Shown: positions 45,319 to 53,806 of the stretch, one piece after another
How positions within the stretch are numbered: position 1 is the first letter of the stretch
Layout: each line of letters opens with the position of its first letter
Assembly: GCA_963708245.1 (NCBI GenBank)
Contig: OY970201.1
Coordinates: forward strand, 7,502,001-7,566,000
Reading direction: 5' to 3'
Origin: CAVYXK01 sp963708245
GTDB taxonomy: Bacteria > Pseudomonadota > Alphaproteobacteria > Acetobacterales > Acetobacteraceae
Length of the DNA: 64,000 nucleotides
The notes under the pieces: model-generated
What the model was told of the DNA's origin: nothing
The model's input: only the letters and a program-made list of their open reading frames with translations
Database searches by the model: none
Translations under genes and position numbers: made by a program

Positions 45319-46242
45319 ATGCCACAATCGCAGGGAACCAGATTTACCGCCGATCCCCTGACCTTCATCGTCAGACACCAATTATGGGACGGCAATGTCG
45401 AGGATCATTCGGACCAGGGTGTATCCATCGACGTGGCCGCCGATGTTGGCGACAAGCAGACCACGCTGCTGCGCTTCAACTGCTTCGACATCGAGAGAAG
45501 CTATATCTACGGCCCAGAAAATCCCGAACTGACGACCCCTGGCCGTGTTGGCGGCGGCATGGGCGTGCACTGCCGAATGGACCCGATCACCGACGGTAAT
45601 CCCATCGGCTGGACCATCCGAACCCTGGGCCAAAAGCTACCGAAGATGCTGGAGCGGGCCGGATACAAGGAAATCGAGGAGGCAACCGACCTCGCCAGGG
45701 TGCGGGACGTCCTGCCCGACGTGGAGGCCTGCGCCAGAGAAACGTTCGCATCCAAGCGGAACACGGTCAAACACAACCGTGGAACGGACATCTTCGAAGC
45801 CGGCAACATCCGGTTCGGCCTTGAGATGCGGCGGCAGCGGAATGGTGACGGTGGCCTCGCGGTCCACGTCCTTGGCGACGTGGGCGGGTCGAAAGGGAAG
45901 TCGTATGTGGAAGAAACGGAGCTTCTGGCGTTCGACTGTTTCTGGAACAGCGCGCATTACCATTATGGCCCTCGCAACAAGAACCACCGGATCAATTGGG
46001 ACCTGACAATCATCCACGATCCGCTGGAGTGGACCTTCGAGCAGATCGAGAACAGAAAGCTCGGCGCGATGATCGAGCGCGCTGGCTACCCGGGAATCGC
46101 GGCCGACCTGGACCTGGACAAAATCGCCTCGGTCCTTCCGGCATTGAAGAAACGGGCCTTCGAGATGTACGAGGAAGGCGAGAGATTGACCGGTCACAAG
46201 GGATTGCCGCTCGAGTTCACCCCAAACCTCACCGCCGAATAG
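45319..46242 (+). CDS. Internally duplicated protein of unknown function
   Basis: The product is 307 aa from the ATG at 45319 (MPQSQGTRFTADPLTFIVRH), with GGAG upstream. It contains two copies of a ~140-residue module. Matching blocks are LLRFNCFDIERSYIYGPENP and LLAFDCFWNSAHYHYGPRNK, GWTIRTLGQKLPKMLERAGY and EWTFEQIENRKLGAMIERAG, then DVLPDVEACARETF and SVLPALKKRAFEMY. No signal peptide or membrane helix is seen. It recalls a domain of unknown function seen in some alphaproteobacteria (possibly the family labelled DUF7700), but I am not sure. It stands alone. Confidence 0.7.
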   Translation: MPQSQGTRFTADPLTFIVRHQLWDGNVEDHSDQGVSIDVAADVGDKQTTLLRFNCFDIERSYIYGPENPELTTPGRVGGGMGVHCRMDPITDGNPIGWTIRTLGQKLPKMLERAGYKEIEEATDLARVRDVLPDVEACARETFASKRNTVKHNRGTDIFEAGNIRFGLEMRRQRNGDGGLAVHVLGDVGGSKGKSYVEETELLAFDCFWNSAHYHYGPRNKNHRINWDLTIIHDPLEWTFEQIENRKLGAMIERAGYPGIAADLDLDKIASVLPALKKRAFEMYEEGERLTGHKGLPLEFTPNLTAE

Positions 46243-46518
46243 CGCATCGCGAAGATGGTGGAGGGTTCAGAGCCCCTCCACCGCCTCACACCACGACGAC
46301 CACGTCACGCACAGCGACGCTCACGCGACAGTTGCTGCCCTGGAACTGGCGTACCCGGCACGCTGAACCTGTCGCCGCCTGACCACCTACACTCCCGTCT
46401 TCGGCGGACGGTTCCGGTGAGGGCCGTCTTGGCCATCTGCTTATCATGGCGAAACGCGCGGTCGCCTGGATGGTCGCTTTCTGCCGCCTGGGATACGTCT
46501 CGCTGCGCTGCCCTGCGA

Positions 46519-47265
46519 TCACAGCAGCCCTTCGCGCCGGAAGCTCAGCCAACGCCCGTTGCCCACGATGATGTGGTCGTGCAGGGCGATCGATAGCAAC
46601 CCGGTCGCCGCCTTCACCTCGCGGGTCATTTCGATATCCACCTGCGACGGGGTCGGATCGCCGCTCGGGTGGTTGTGCACCAGGATCAGCGCGGTCGCGT
46701 GCAGTTCGAGAGCGCGCTTGACCACTTCGCGCGGATAGACCGGCGTGTGATTGACGGTGCCGCGTGCCTGCGGCTCGTCGGCCAGCAGGCGGTTGCGCGT
46801 GTCGAGATAGAGCACGTGGAACTGCTCCACCCGCTCGCGCGCCAGGGCGGCGTTCAGGTATTCCATCAGCCGGTCCCAGTTCGAGAGCAGCGGTTTTTCC
46901 ACCACCTCGGCCCGGGCGAGTCGCAGCGCCGCGGCCTGGACCACCTTGAGCGCCGCGGCGCCTGCATCGCCCAGGCCCTCGATCCCGCGCAGGTCGCTGA
47001 GTGGTGCGGCGATCGCACCGCCGAAGCTACCGAATCGGGCCAGCAGGGCTCGGGCAATCGGCTTGGTGTCCCGCCGCGGCAGGGCGAGGAACAGAACCAT
47101 CTCGAGCATCTCGTGATCGGCGAGCGCGGTCGGCCCGGCCGTCAGCAGCCGCGTTCGCATTCGCGCCCGGTGGCCTTCCAGCCCGGCTGTCGGGTCCGGT
47201 GGCGCCAAACCTTCAAGCAGGCTGACCTGCTCGGCCAGCCCCGCGCCCGCCCGCCGCCTGCGCAT
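46519..47265 (-). CDS. radC: RadC family protein (JAMM-domain)
   Basis: The product is 248 aa. The C-terminal JAMM/MPN-like domain carries LILVHNHPSGDPTPSQVD with the metal-binding His and Asp residues; a helix-hairpin-helix region GIEGLGDAGAAALKVVQAAA lies in the N-terminal half. The ATG at 47265 is used; a GTG at 47274 adds three residues. It is downstream of map on the same strand with a 48-base gap, a conserved pairing. Despite its name its role in repair is not established. Confidence 0.92.
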   Translation of the reverse strand: MRRRRAGAGLAEQVSLLEGLAPPDPTAGLEGHRARMRTRLLTAGPTALADHEMLEMVLFLALPRRDTKPIARALLARFGSFGGAIAAPLSDLRGIEGLGDAGAAALKVVQAAALRLARAEVVEKPLLSNWDRLMEYLNAALARERVEQFHVLYLDTRNRLLADEPQARGTVNHTPVYPREVVKRALELHATALILVHNHPSGDPTPSQVDIEMTREVKAATGLLSIALHDHIIVGNGRWLSFRREGLL

Positions 47266-47313
47266 CTGCCGCACCGTAATTGATCGAGGACCCGGCCAGG
47301 AGCCGGGGACGGA

Positions 47314-48120
47314 TCAGCCGACCCGATAGGGTGGCTTGGTGTAGCCTGCGGGGGAGAGCGTAAATATTTCGACACCGTCGGCGGTCACGCCGACCATATG
47401 CTCGAACTGCGCAGACAGGCTGCGGTCGCGAGTGACCGCGGTCCATCCGTCATCGAGCACCTTCACCTCCGGCCGGCCGGCATTCACCATCGGTTCTACG
47501 GTGAAGAACATCCCTGGCCGCAGCACCGGGCCTTCGCCGGCCACGCCGTAATGCAGCACGTTGGGCGGCTCGTGGAAGTTCCGCCCGATGCCGTGGCCGC
47601 AGAAGTCGCGAACCACGCTGAACCGGTGGGTCTCCACATAGGACTGGATGACATGGCCGATATCGCCCAGGGTCACGCCGGGACGGATCGCCCGCACCCC
47701 GCGCATCATCGCCTCGTAGGTCACGTCCATCAGGTTGCGTGCCCGGGTCGATGGCGTCCCGGCGACGAACATTCGCGATGAATCCCCATGCCAGCCGTTG
47801 AGGATTACGGTGATGTCGATATTGAGGATGTCGCCGTTGTCCAGCCGGCGGTCGCCCGGAATTCCGTGGCAGACCACGTGATTGATCGAGGTGCAGATCG
47901 ATTTGGGAAAGCCGCGGTAGTGCAGCGGCGCCGGTACTGCCCCACACGCGATGATGAAATCGTGGCAGAGCTGGTCTAGCGTGCCGGTCGTCACGCCCGG
48001 CCGCACGTGAGGTGTCACCATGTCGAGAGTCTGGGCCGCGAGCCGCCCGGCTTCTCGCATTCCGGCGAAATCTTCCGGCGGATGGATGGTGATCCTTCTC
48101 GCGTCGGCCGGGCCGTCCAT
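47314..48120 (-). CDS. map: Methionine aminopeptidase, type I
   Basis: The product is 268 aa from the ATG at 48120. The metal ligands are seen in LNIDITVILNGWHGDSSRMF (two Asp), FCGHGIGRNFHEPPNV (His), FFTVEPMV (Glu) and SAQFEHMVGVT (Glu). It removes the initiator Met from nascent proteins in the cytosol. The open frame continues upstream but without family support. radC follows. Confidence 0.95.
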   Translation of the reverse strand: MDGPADARRITIHPPEDFAGMREAGRLAAQTLDMVTPHVRPGVTTGTLDQLCHDFIIACGAVPAPLHYRGFPKSICTSINHVVCHGIPGDRRLDNGDILNIDITVILNGWHGDSSRMFVAGTPSTRARNLMDVTYEAMMRGVRAIRPGVTLGDIGHVIQSYVETHRFSVVRDFCGHGIGRNFHEPPNVLHYGVAGEGPVLRPGMFFTVEPMVNAGRPEVKVLDDGWTAVTRDRSLSAQFEHMVGVTADGVEIFTLSPAGYTKPPYRVG

Positions 48121-48269
48121 CCGTTCGCTCCGTCCCGTCCTCTGTCCCGTGGAACTCACGTCACCTATAGTCAACCGCAAGATGCGTGGCCGGATGCCGC
48201 CGCGCAAGTCGGGTCAGCGATGAGCGCCAATGGCCGAAGAACTAACCTTTCGTTAGGAGACGGCGAAGG

Positions 48270-48326
48270 ATGACGACCGACATGCAGCCGGCGGGCGCGG
48301 ACACGTTCCGCGCGCATCGCCGATGA
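48270..48326 (+). CDS. Possible 18-aa leader ORF overlapping the rpiA start
   Basis: ATG at 48270 with GAAGG just upstream; it encodes MTTDMQPAGADTFRAHRR and its TGA overlaps the rpiA ATG (ATGA at 48323). It could couple translation of rpiA. Nothing else shows that it is translated. Confidence 0.35.
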   Translation: MTTDMQPAGADTFRAHRR

Positions 48327-49033
48327 CCGACCCGCGCGCCGAGCAGAAGCGCGCCGCGGCCGAGGCCGCGGTGGCGCTGGTGACTGATGGGATGGCGGTC
48401 GGCCTCGGCACCGGCTCCACGGCATGGTTTGCCATCGAAGCGCTGGCGGCGCGGGTGCGGGCGGGGCTCTCGATCGTCGCCATTCCGACCTCTGAGCGCA
48501 GCGGCGCCCAGGCAAGCGCCGGGGGCATCCGCCTGACCAGCTTTGCTGAGCGGCGGCGGCTCGACCTGACCATCGACGGCGCCGACGAGATCAGTCGTGA
48601 CTCGCTGGCATTGATCAAGGGGCTCGGCGGGGCGCTGCTGCGAGAGAAGATCGTCGCCGCCGCCTCCGACCGGCTGGTGATCGTGGCCGATGACCGCAAG
48701 TTGGTGGATCGGCTGGGGACGACGACGGCCCTGCCGGTCGAGGTGGTGCCATTCGGGTGGGAGACAACGGCGGCGCGGATCGAGCGGCTGGGCGGGCGGC
48801 CCAGCCTGCGCTCCGGTACCGACGGGGCGCCGTTCCGTACGGATGGGGGGAACTTGATTCTCGATTGCGCGTTTGGCCGCATCTCCGACCCGGCGGCCCT
48901 GGACCGCGAGCTCGCCCAGGTGGTCGGCGTGATAGAGACCGGGCTGTTCGTCGGGATGGCGGACCTGGCGCTGGTGGCGGGGGAGGGGGGTGTGCAGCGG
49001 CTGGAGCGCGCACCGGAACCTCCCGCCCGGTGA
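48323..49033 (+). CDS. rpiA: Ribose-5-phosphate isomerase A
   Basis: The product is 236 aa. RpiA marks: MAVGLGTGSTAWFAIEALA (phosphate loop), DLTIDGADEISRDSLALIKG (active-site Asp pair) and GGALLREKIVAAASDRLVIV (catalytic Glu/Lys), plus FRTDGGNLILDC. It interconverts ribulose-5-phosphate and ribose-5-phosphate in the pentose phosphate pathway. It is divergent from map. Confidence 0.95.
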   Translation: MTDPRAEQKRAAAEAAVALVTDGMAVGLGTGSTAWFAIEALAARVRAGLSIVAIPTSERSGAQASAGGIRLTSFAERRRLDLTIDGADEISRDSLALIKGLGGALLREKIVAAASDRLVIVADDRKLVDRLGTTTALPVEVVPFGWETTAARIERLGGRPSLRSGTDGAPFRTDGGNLILDCAFGRISDPAALDRELAQVVGVIETGLFVGMADLALVAGEGGVQRLERAPEPPAR

Positions 49034-49067
49034 GGGCGTGGGGCGGAATTTTTCCGTCGCCGGCCTG

Positions 49068-49364
49068 CTAGTCCAGCGACCCAAGACGAAGCGTCCAAGG
49101 CGCGACCCGGATCAGCCGCAGGAGGCCTTTGCGCGCCCAAGGGTCGCCGGACAGCCGAGCCTCGATCGTTGCTGCATCATTCGCCCGAACGATCAGAAGG
49201 GTGTCCGGCGTTCCCTCGAGCGGCCCACCCAGCAACACGAAGCCGTCGGCCTCAAGAGCGTTCATGAACGCGGCATGGGCCCGCCATTCTTCCTGCTGTT
49301 CCATCGACAGCGAAGTGTTCCACGCTGAGCCTCGCGACCTCATCACTGCAAAAAGTCGTCCCAT
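49068..49364 (-). CDS. YciI family protein
   Basis: The product is 98 aa from the ATG at 49364 (MGRLFAVMRSRGSAWNTSLS). A dimeric alpha-beta barrel pattern is seen in HAAFMNALEADGFVLLGGPL and DPWARKGLLRLIRVAPWTLR. YciI-like proteins have no general assigned activity. The longer upstream frame overlaps the GNAT gene antisense and is not used. Confidence 0.78.
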   Translation of the reverse strand: MGRLFAVMRSRGSAWNTSLSMEQQEEWRAHAAFMNALEADGFVLLGGPLEGTPDTLLIVRANDAATIEARLSGDPWARKGLLRLIRVAPWTLRLGSLD

Positions 49365-49412
49365 GAACTCATCCTCTCCGTTGCGTTGGAATTTTATTAG
49401 GGGCCCAAGCGG

Positions 49413-49946
49413 ATGACGCTTCCGCCATTCCGGTCCGACCGCCTGCTCTTTCGTCCCTTCGCTCCGAGCGACGCCGAAGACGCTTTCGCGATTTTCGGCG
49501 ATGCCGAAGTCATGCGTTTCAGCGTCTCGGGTCGGGATCAGATTTTGGCGGCAACCGCTGCGCGGGTCGAGCGATATGCCAGACAACATGTCGCATCCGG
49601 CTTTGCCCCTTGGGCCGTCGTCGAGACGGCGTCCGAACGCGTCATTGGTCTTTGCGGGCTGATGCGTCTCAAAGGCGGCAAAGACGTCGAGATCGCTTAT
49701 CGCCTGAGACGCGACCAATGGGGCAATGGATTCGCGACGGAGGCTGCGACGGCCTGGCTCGACCGCGGGTTTTCACTGTTGCGCCTGCCACGTATTCTCG
49801 CTTTCGTCGATCCGGCTAATACGGCTTCGCTTCGCGTCGTAGTCAAGATCGGCATGCGGTTCGTCGAGAACTGTCGCTATGAGGGAATCCCTGTTCGCAA
49901 ATACGAGATTACTAATGCCAAGGCGTCCATGCCGTCTGCTCGCTGA
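49413..49946 (+). CDS. GNAT family N-acetyltransferase (RimJ/RimL type)
   Basis: The product is 177 aa. It has DRLLFRPFAPSDAEDAFAIF at the start, IAYRLRRDQWGNGFATEAAT (the acetyl-CoA loop, Q/RxxGxG/A form) and FVDPANTASLRVVVKIGMRF. This is the RimJ/RimL branch that acetylates protein N-termini or small molecules; the substrate is unknown. Confidence 0.87.
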   Translation: MTLPPFRSDRLLFRPFAPSDAEDAFAIFGDAEVMRFSVSGRDQILAATAARVERYARQHVASGFAPWAVVETASERVIGLCGLMRLKGGKDVEIAYRLRRDQWGNGFATEAATAWLDRGFSLLRLPRILAFVDPANTASLRVVVKIGMRFVENCRYEGIPVRKYEITNAKASMPSAR

Positions 49947-50212
49947 GGTCGCGGGCAGCCGCGGTTGTCGCCTTGGGCGCCAGTGATCTGTTTCTCTACG
50001 TTTGCTACTGGACGTAGATCGCCGCGGCGAAAGCCGGAGAGCGCCGTGATCGCCTTCAGCATGCGATGCAAGGCCTAATCGGCTGCCACCGGCGATCCCG
50101 CCCGCCGCGCCTCGGCCGCTCAATATTAACCTCGCCTTAGTCCGTCCGTGCGTCGATCGCCGGATGCAAAATGCCGTCTCGGCTGCGCCACCGCCGGCGA
50201 GCTGAAAAACCG

Positions 50213-51343
50213 ATGCGACCCATCCTCGTCGTCGGCGCGGGGTTTGCCGGCGCCGTCCACGCACGCGAACTGGCCGAAACGGGGCATCGCATCGATCTCA
50301 TTGACCGGCGGCCGCATATCGGTGGCAACGCCTATGACGAGCCCTCGCCCGAGGGCATGCGCGTGCACCGCTATGGCCCGCACCTGCTCCATACCAGTAT
50401 CGCCGAGGTGGTCGCCTGGCTAGGCCGCTTTACCGAGTTCATCCCCTACCAGCATCGCGTGCAGATCCGGCTGCCGGGCAGCGCTCTTGTCCCGCTGCCG
50501 ATCAACCGCCAGACCATCAACCAAGTCTTCGGCACTGCGCTCGCCGACGCGGGCGAGGTCGAAGCCTTCCTGGCCCGCATCGCCGTTCCGATCGCCGTTC
50601 CCGCAAACGCCGCCGAGCATCTCATGGCGCGGATCGGCCGCGAGCTTACGGACCTCTTCTTCCGCCCTTACACCAGGAAGATGTGGGCGCTCGACCTTGA
50701 GGATCTCGACGCCACGGTGGTCAAGCGCATCCCGATCCGTTTCGATGATGAGGATCGTTACTTCCCCGACGACCGCTATCAGCTCCTGCCGCGGGAAGGT
50801 TACGCGGCGGCATTCCGCAGCATCCTCGATCATCCGAACATCAGCGTGTCGCTTTCGGTGCCGTTCGACCGCGTTATGCTGGCTGGCTATCGAGTTTGCT
50901 TCAACAGCATGCCGATCGACGAGTTCTTCGATTTCAAACACGGTGCGCTGCCCTATCGTTCGATCCGCTTTCATCATCGACCGGAGCCAGTGGGTTATGG
51001 CGGTGCACGCGCGGCGGTGGTGAACTTCACCGACGCCGGGCGGTTTACCCGCGAAACCGATTGGAGCCGGCTGCCCGGGCATCGCCTGCACGCCACAGGA
51101 TGCACGACGGTCACCCTGGAGGAGCCGTGCGACTATGCGGAGAACGGTTACGAGCGCTACTATCCGGTGAAGACGGCCGACCGCCGCTTTCAGCAGGCGT
51201 ACGACCGTTACAAGGCACTGGCGGAAACCGACGGCCATTGCGTCTTCATTGGCCGCTGCGGCACGTATCAGTACCTTGACATGCACCAGGTCATCAACCA
51301 GTCGCTAGCCTCGGTGCGCCGCTGGCTGGCCCGCAACGGCTGA
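50213..51343 (+). CDS. glf: UDP-galactopyranose mutase
   Basis: The product is 376 aa from the ATG at 50213. The FAD-binding GxGxxG is VVGAGFAGAVHARELAE, followed by the Glf-specific DRRPHIGGNAYDE. Downstream, RYGPHLLHTS and FRPYTRKMWALDLEDLDATV are family segments, as is the C-terminal CVFIGRCGTYQYLDMHQVIN. It converts UDP-galactopyranose to UDP-galactofuranose for cell-surface glycans. It is not next to the wec genes but fits the polysaccharide theme. Confidence 0.92.
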   Translation: MRPILVVGAGFAGAVHARELAETGHRIDLIDRRPHIGGNAYDEPSPEGMRVHRYGPHLLHTSIAEVVAWLGRFTEFIPYQHRVQIRLPGSALVPLPINRQTINQVFGTALADAGEVEAFLARIAVPIAVPANAAEHLMARIGRELTDLFFRPYTRKMWALDLEDLDATVVKRIPIRFDDEDRYFPDDRYQLLPREGYAAAFRSILDHPNISVSLSVPFDRVMLAGYRVCFNSMPIDEFFDFKHGALPYRSIRFHHRPEPVGYGGARAAVVNFTDAGRFTRETDWSRLPGHRLHATGCTTVTLEEPCDYAENGYERYYPVKTADRRFQQAYDRYKALAETDGHCVFIGRCGTYQYLDMHQVINQSLASVRRWLARNG

Positions 51344-51369
51344 GCCAAATTGTCTCCGTGACCTTCGTG

Positions 51370-51455
51370 TCCTCGGCCCCCTCCGTGTTATGTTATTCTC
51401 TGCTACCGTGATGCCCTCGCCTCACGACCCGTTCCGCACGGAGTCCCACGAATGC
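51370..51455. repeat. CACGGAG-type repeat words between glf and the HAD gene
   Basis: The words TCCGTG, CTTCGTGTCC, CTCCGTGTTA and then GCACGGAGTCCCACGAA appear in this spacer, in both orientations. They resemble the repeats at 29951 and 62461. Confidence 0.5.
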
Positions 51456-51465
51456 GCGCCTGCCC

Positions 51466-52134
51466 ATGAGCCGTCCCGAGATCGTGCTCTATGACTGGGA
51501 CAACACCCTGGTCGATGCGTGGGCCGGCGTAACCACGGCGCTCAATGCCACGTTCGACGCGTTCGGCCTGCCCCGCTGGACCGTTGCCGACACGATCATG
51601 CGCGTCCGCAGTTCGTTGCGCGACAGCTTCCCCGTCCTGTTCGGCCGCTCCTGGACCCGCGCTCGGGACATTTTCTATGCGACGCTCGAAACCCAGCATC
51701 TCCGCTACCTCGCGCCAATGCCAGGCATCGAGCGGGTACTCGCCGCCGGCGTCGCAGCAACGCAAGCCGTCGTGTCCAACAAGACCGGTCGCTTCCTTCG
51801 CGCCGAGGTCGCCCATCTCGGCTGGGCGCATCATTTCGGGGCGGTGGTGGGCGCGGGGGATGCCAGCGCCGACAAGCCGGACCCGGCGCCGCTCCGCCTG
51901 GCGCTCGCCCGGCTCGGCGCCGAACCTGGCCCCGGCGTCTGGTACATCGGCGACACCGCGCTCGATATGCAGGCCGCGCGCGCCGCGGGGCTGACCGCGG
52001 TGCTGCTGGGCGGCGCCGCACACGATGGTGGCATTGACCGAGCCGCGCCGGACCTCCATTTTGCGAATGCACACGCCTTGGCCGATGCCCTGGGACGCAC
52101 GGGTTCGTGCGCTTGCCTGGGGGAAGGCCGCTGA
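51466..52134 (+). CDS. HAD-superfamily hydrolase (phosphoglycolate phosphatase-like)
   Basis: The product is 222 aa. Motif I is LYDWDNTLVDAW (nucleophile Asp and acid Asp), motif II AVVSNKTGRFL (Ser), motif III Lys in SADKPDPAPLR and motif IV WYIGDTALDMQAA. The cap domain is of the C1 type. It resembles Gph, but substrate identity is not certain. hfq follows about 66 bases later. Confidence 0.88.
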   Translation: MSRPEIVLYDWDNTLVDAWAGVTTALNATFDAFGLPRWTVADTIMRVRSSLRDSFPVLFGRSWTRARDIFYATLETQHLRYLAPMPGIERVLAAGVAATQAVVSNKTGRFLRAEVAHLGWAHHFGAVVGAGDASADKPDPAPLRLALARLGAEPGPGVWYIGDTALDMQAARAAGLTAVLLGGAAHDGGIDRAAPDLHFANAHALADALGRTGSCACLGEGR

Positions 52135-52200
52135 TAGAGTACCTCACCGGCAGGCGATCGCCGGCGGGAAGCCACCAGTCCCAAGAAGAAGGATTACGCC

Positions 52201-52494
52201 GTGGCCAACGAAAAATCGCAGAACGTTCAGGACGTCTTCCTGAACCACGTGCGAAAGAACAAGACACCGGTGACCGTCTTCCTGGTCAACGGCGTCAAGC
52301 TCCAGGGGATCATCACCTGGTTCGACAATTTCTCGGTCCTGCTGCGCCGGGACGGCCACACGCAGCTCGTCTATAAGCACGCCATCAGCACAGTGATGCC
52401 GGGCGCGCCGATCCAGCTCTTCGACGCCACCAAGGCCGAAGCGGGGGCTGCTGCCATGCCGCAACGGGAGTTGACGCCTGCGGCCGGCGACTGA
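52201..52494 (+). CDS. hfq: RNA-binding protein Hfq
   Basis: The product is 97 aa from a GTG at 52201, with AAGAAGGA upstream. The Sm1 motif is QDVFLNHVRKNKTPVTVFLV and the Sm2 motif YKHAIST, typical of Hfq; a C-terminal Ala-rich extension follows. It forms hexamers that match small RNAs with mRNAs. hflX follows directly. Confidence 0.95.
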   Translation: MANEKSQNVQDVFLNHVRKNKTPVTVFLVNGVKLQGIITWFDNFSVLLRRDGHTQLVYKHAISTVMPGAPIQLFDATKAEAGAAAMPQRELTPAAGD

Positions 52495-52573
52495 CGCGGC
52501 GCCGAGCGAGGTCCGGCAGAACGGCGATGGCCGGCCGACCCGTGCGGCCGTCATTCTGCCGTGGGAAAAGCCG

Positions 52574-53806
52574 TTGCCAGCGGAACAGCCGCGCAAGCAG
52601 CCTCGTTCCGCGGAGGCTCGACTGGCCGAAGCGGTCGGTCTTGCCGCCGCGATCGGCTTGGTGGTCGTACACACGGCCATCGTGCCGTTGCGCGTCCGCC
52701 GCCCCTCCACCCTGCTCGGCGATGGGCAGGTAGCGGCGCAGGGCCAAGCGCTGGCTGGTGCCGGCGTTGCCGTGGCGATCGTCGATGCCGCGCTGTCGCC
52801 TGTGCAGCAACGCAACCTGGAGCGCGCCTGGTCCTGCAAGGTGATCGACCGCACCGGCCTGATCCTCGACATCTTCGGCGAGCGCGCTGTCACCAGCGAG
52901 GGCGCGCTGCAGGTCGAACTTGCGCATCTCGACTACCAGCGCTCGCGCTTGGTGCGCTCTTGGACTCACTTGGAACGTCAGCGCGGCGGTTTTGGCTTCC
53001 TGGGCGGGCCCGGCGAGACGCAGATCGAGGCTGACCGCCGACTGATCGGCGAACGCATGGTCAAGCTGCGGAGCGAGCTTGAACAGGTGCGCCGGACTCG
53101 CGGTCTGCACCGCACGGCGCGGCGCCGGGTGCCGTTCCCGGTCATCGCTCTGGTTGGCTACACGAATGCTGGAAAATCAACGCTGTTCAACGCGTTGACA
53201 GGGGCCGATGTTGGCGCCCGCGACCAGCTTTTTGCCACGCTCGACCCGACCATGCGGGGGCTTCGCCTGCCGTCTGGTCGGCGGGCGATCCTTTCCGACA
53301 CGGTGGGCTTTATCAGCGAGCTGCCGACCGAGCTGGTGGCTGCCTTCCGTGCTACGCTCGAAGAGGTGGCGCAGGCAAACGTGATCCTGCACGTGCACGA
53401 CGTCGCTCATCCCGACAGCGCCGCTCAAAAGGCCGATGTGATCGCCGTGCTCGACGGTATGGCACGCGACGGCACGCTGGACGCCGGCTGGCGCGACCGC
53501 ACGATTGCGGTGCTGAACAAGGCCGATCTGCTCGGCGGCGTCAACAACGTGCCGCCCAAGCCGGGCGCTGTCGCAGTTTCCGCCATGACCGGCGAGGGAC
53601 TGCCGGCGCTGCTGTCGGCCATCGATGCCAGGATCGCCGCCGGGATGGAGGTCGCCTGCTACGACATCCTCCCGGAAGACGGGGCGCGGCTCGCCTGGCT
53701 TTATCAGCACGGCGAGGTGATGGAGCGCCAGGACGCTGACCGCGCCATTCACGTGACGGTGCGACTGCTGCCTTCCGACCGAGCCCGGTTCGAACACCGC
53801 GAATGA
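52574..53806 (+). CDS. hflX: GTPase HflX
   Basis: At least 410 aa from the TTG at 52574. The HflX N-terminal segment FGFLGGPGETQIEADRRLIG, G1 GYTNAGKSTLFNAL, G3 DTVGFISELP and G4 NKAD are present. The reading frame stays protein-like upstream of 52574 (PTRAAVILPWEKPL, as expected for the first HflX strand) back to a stop at 52472. That stretch has no ATG, GTG or TTG, only a CTG at 52478. HflX is a ribosome-binding GTPase that rescues stressed ribosomes. Its stop overlaps the next gene (ATGA). Confidence 0.92.
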   Translation: MPAEQPRKQPRSAEARLAEAVGLAAAIGLVVVHTAIVPLRVRRPSTLLGDGQVAAQGQALAGAGVAVAIVDAALSPVQQRNLERAWSCKVIDRTGLILDIFGERAVTSEGALQVELAHLDYQRSRLVRSWTHLERQRGGFGFLGGPGETQIEADRRLIGERMVKLRSELEQVRRTRGLHRTARRRVPFPVIALVGYTNAGKSTLFNALTGADVGARDQLFATLDPTMRGLRLPSGRRAILSDTVGFISELPTELVAAFRATLEEVAQANVILHVHDVAHPDSAAQKADVIAVLDGMARDGTLDAGWRDRTIAVLNKADLLGGVNNVPPKPGAVAVSAMTGEGLPALLSAIDARIAAGMEVACYDILPEDGARLAWLYQHGEVMERQDADRAIHVTVRLLPSDRARFEHRE

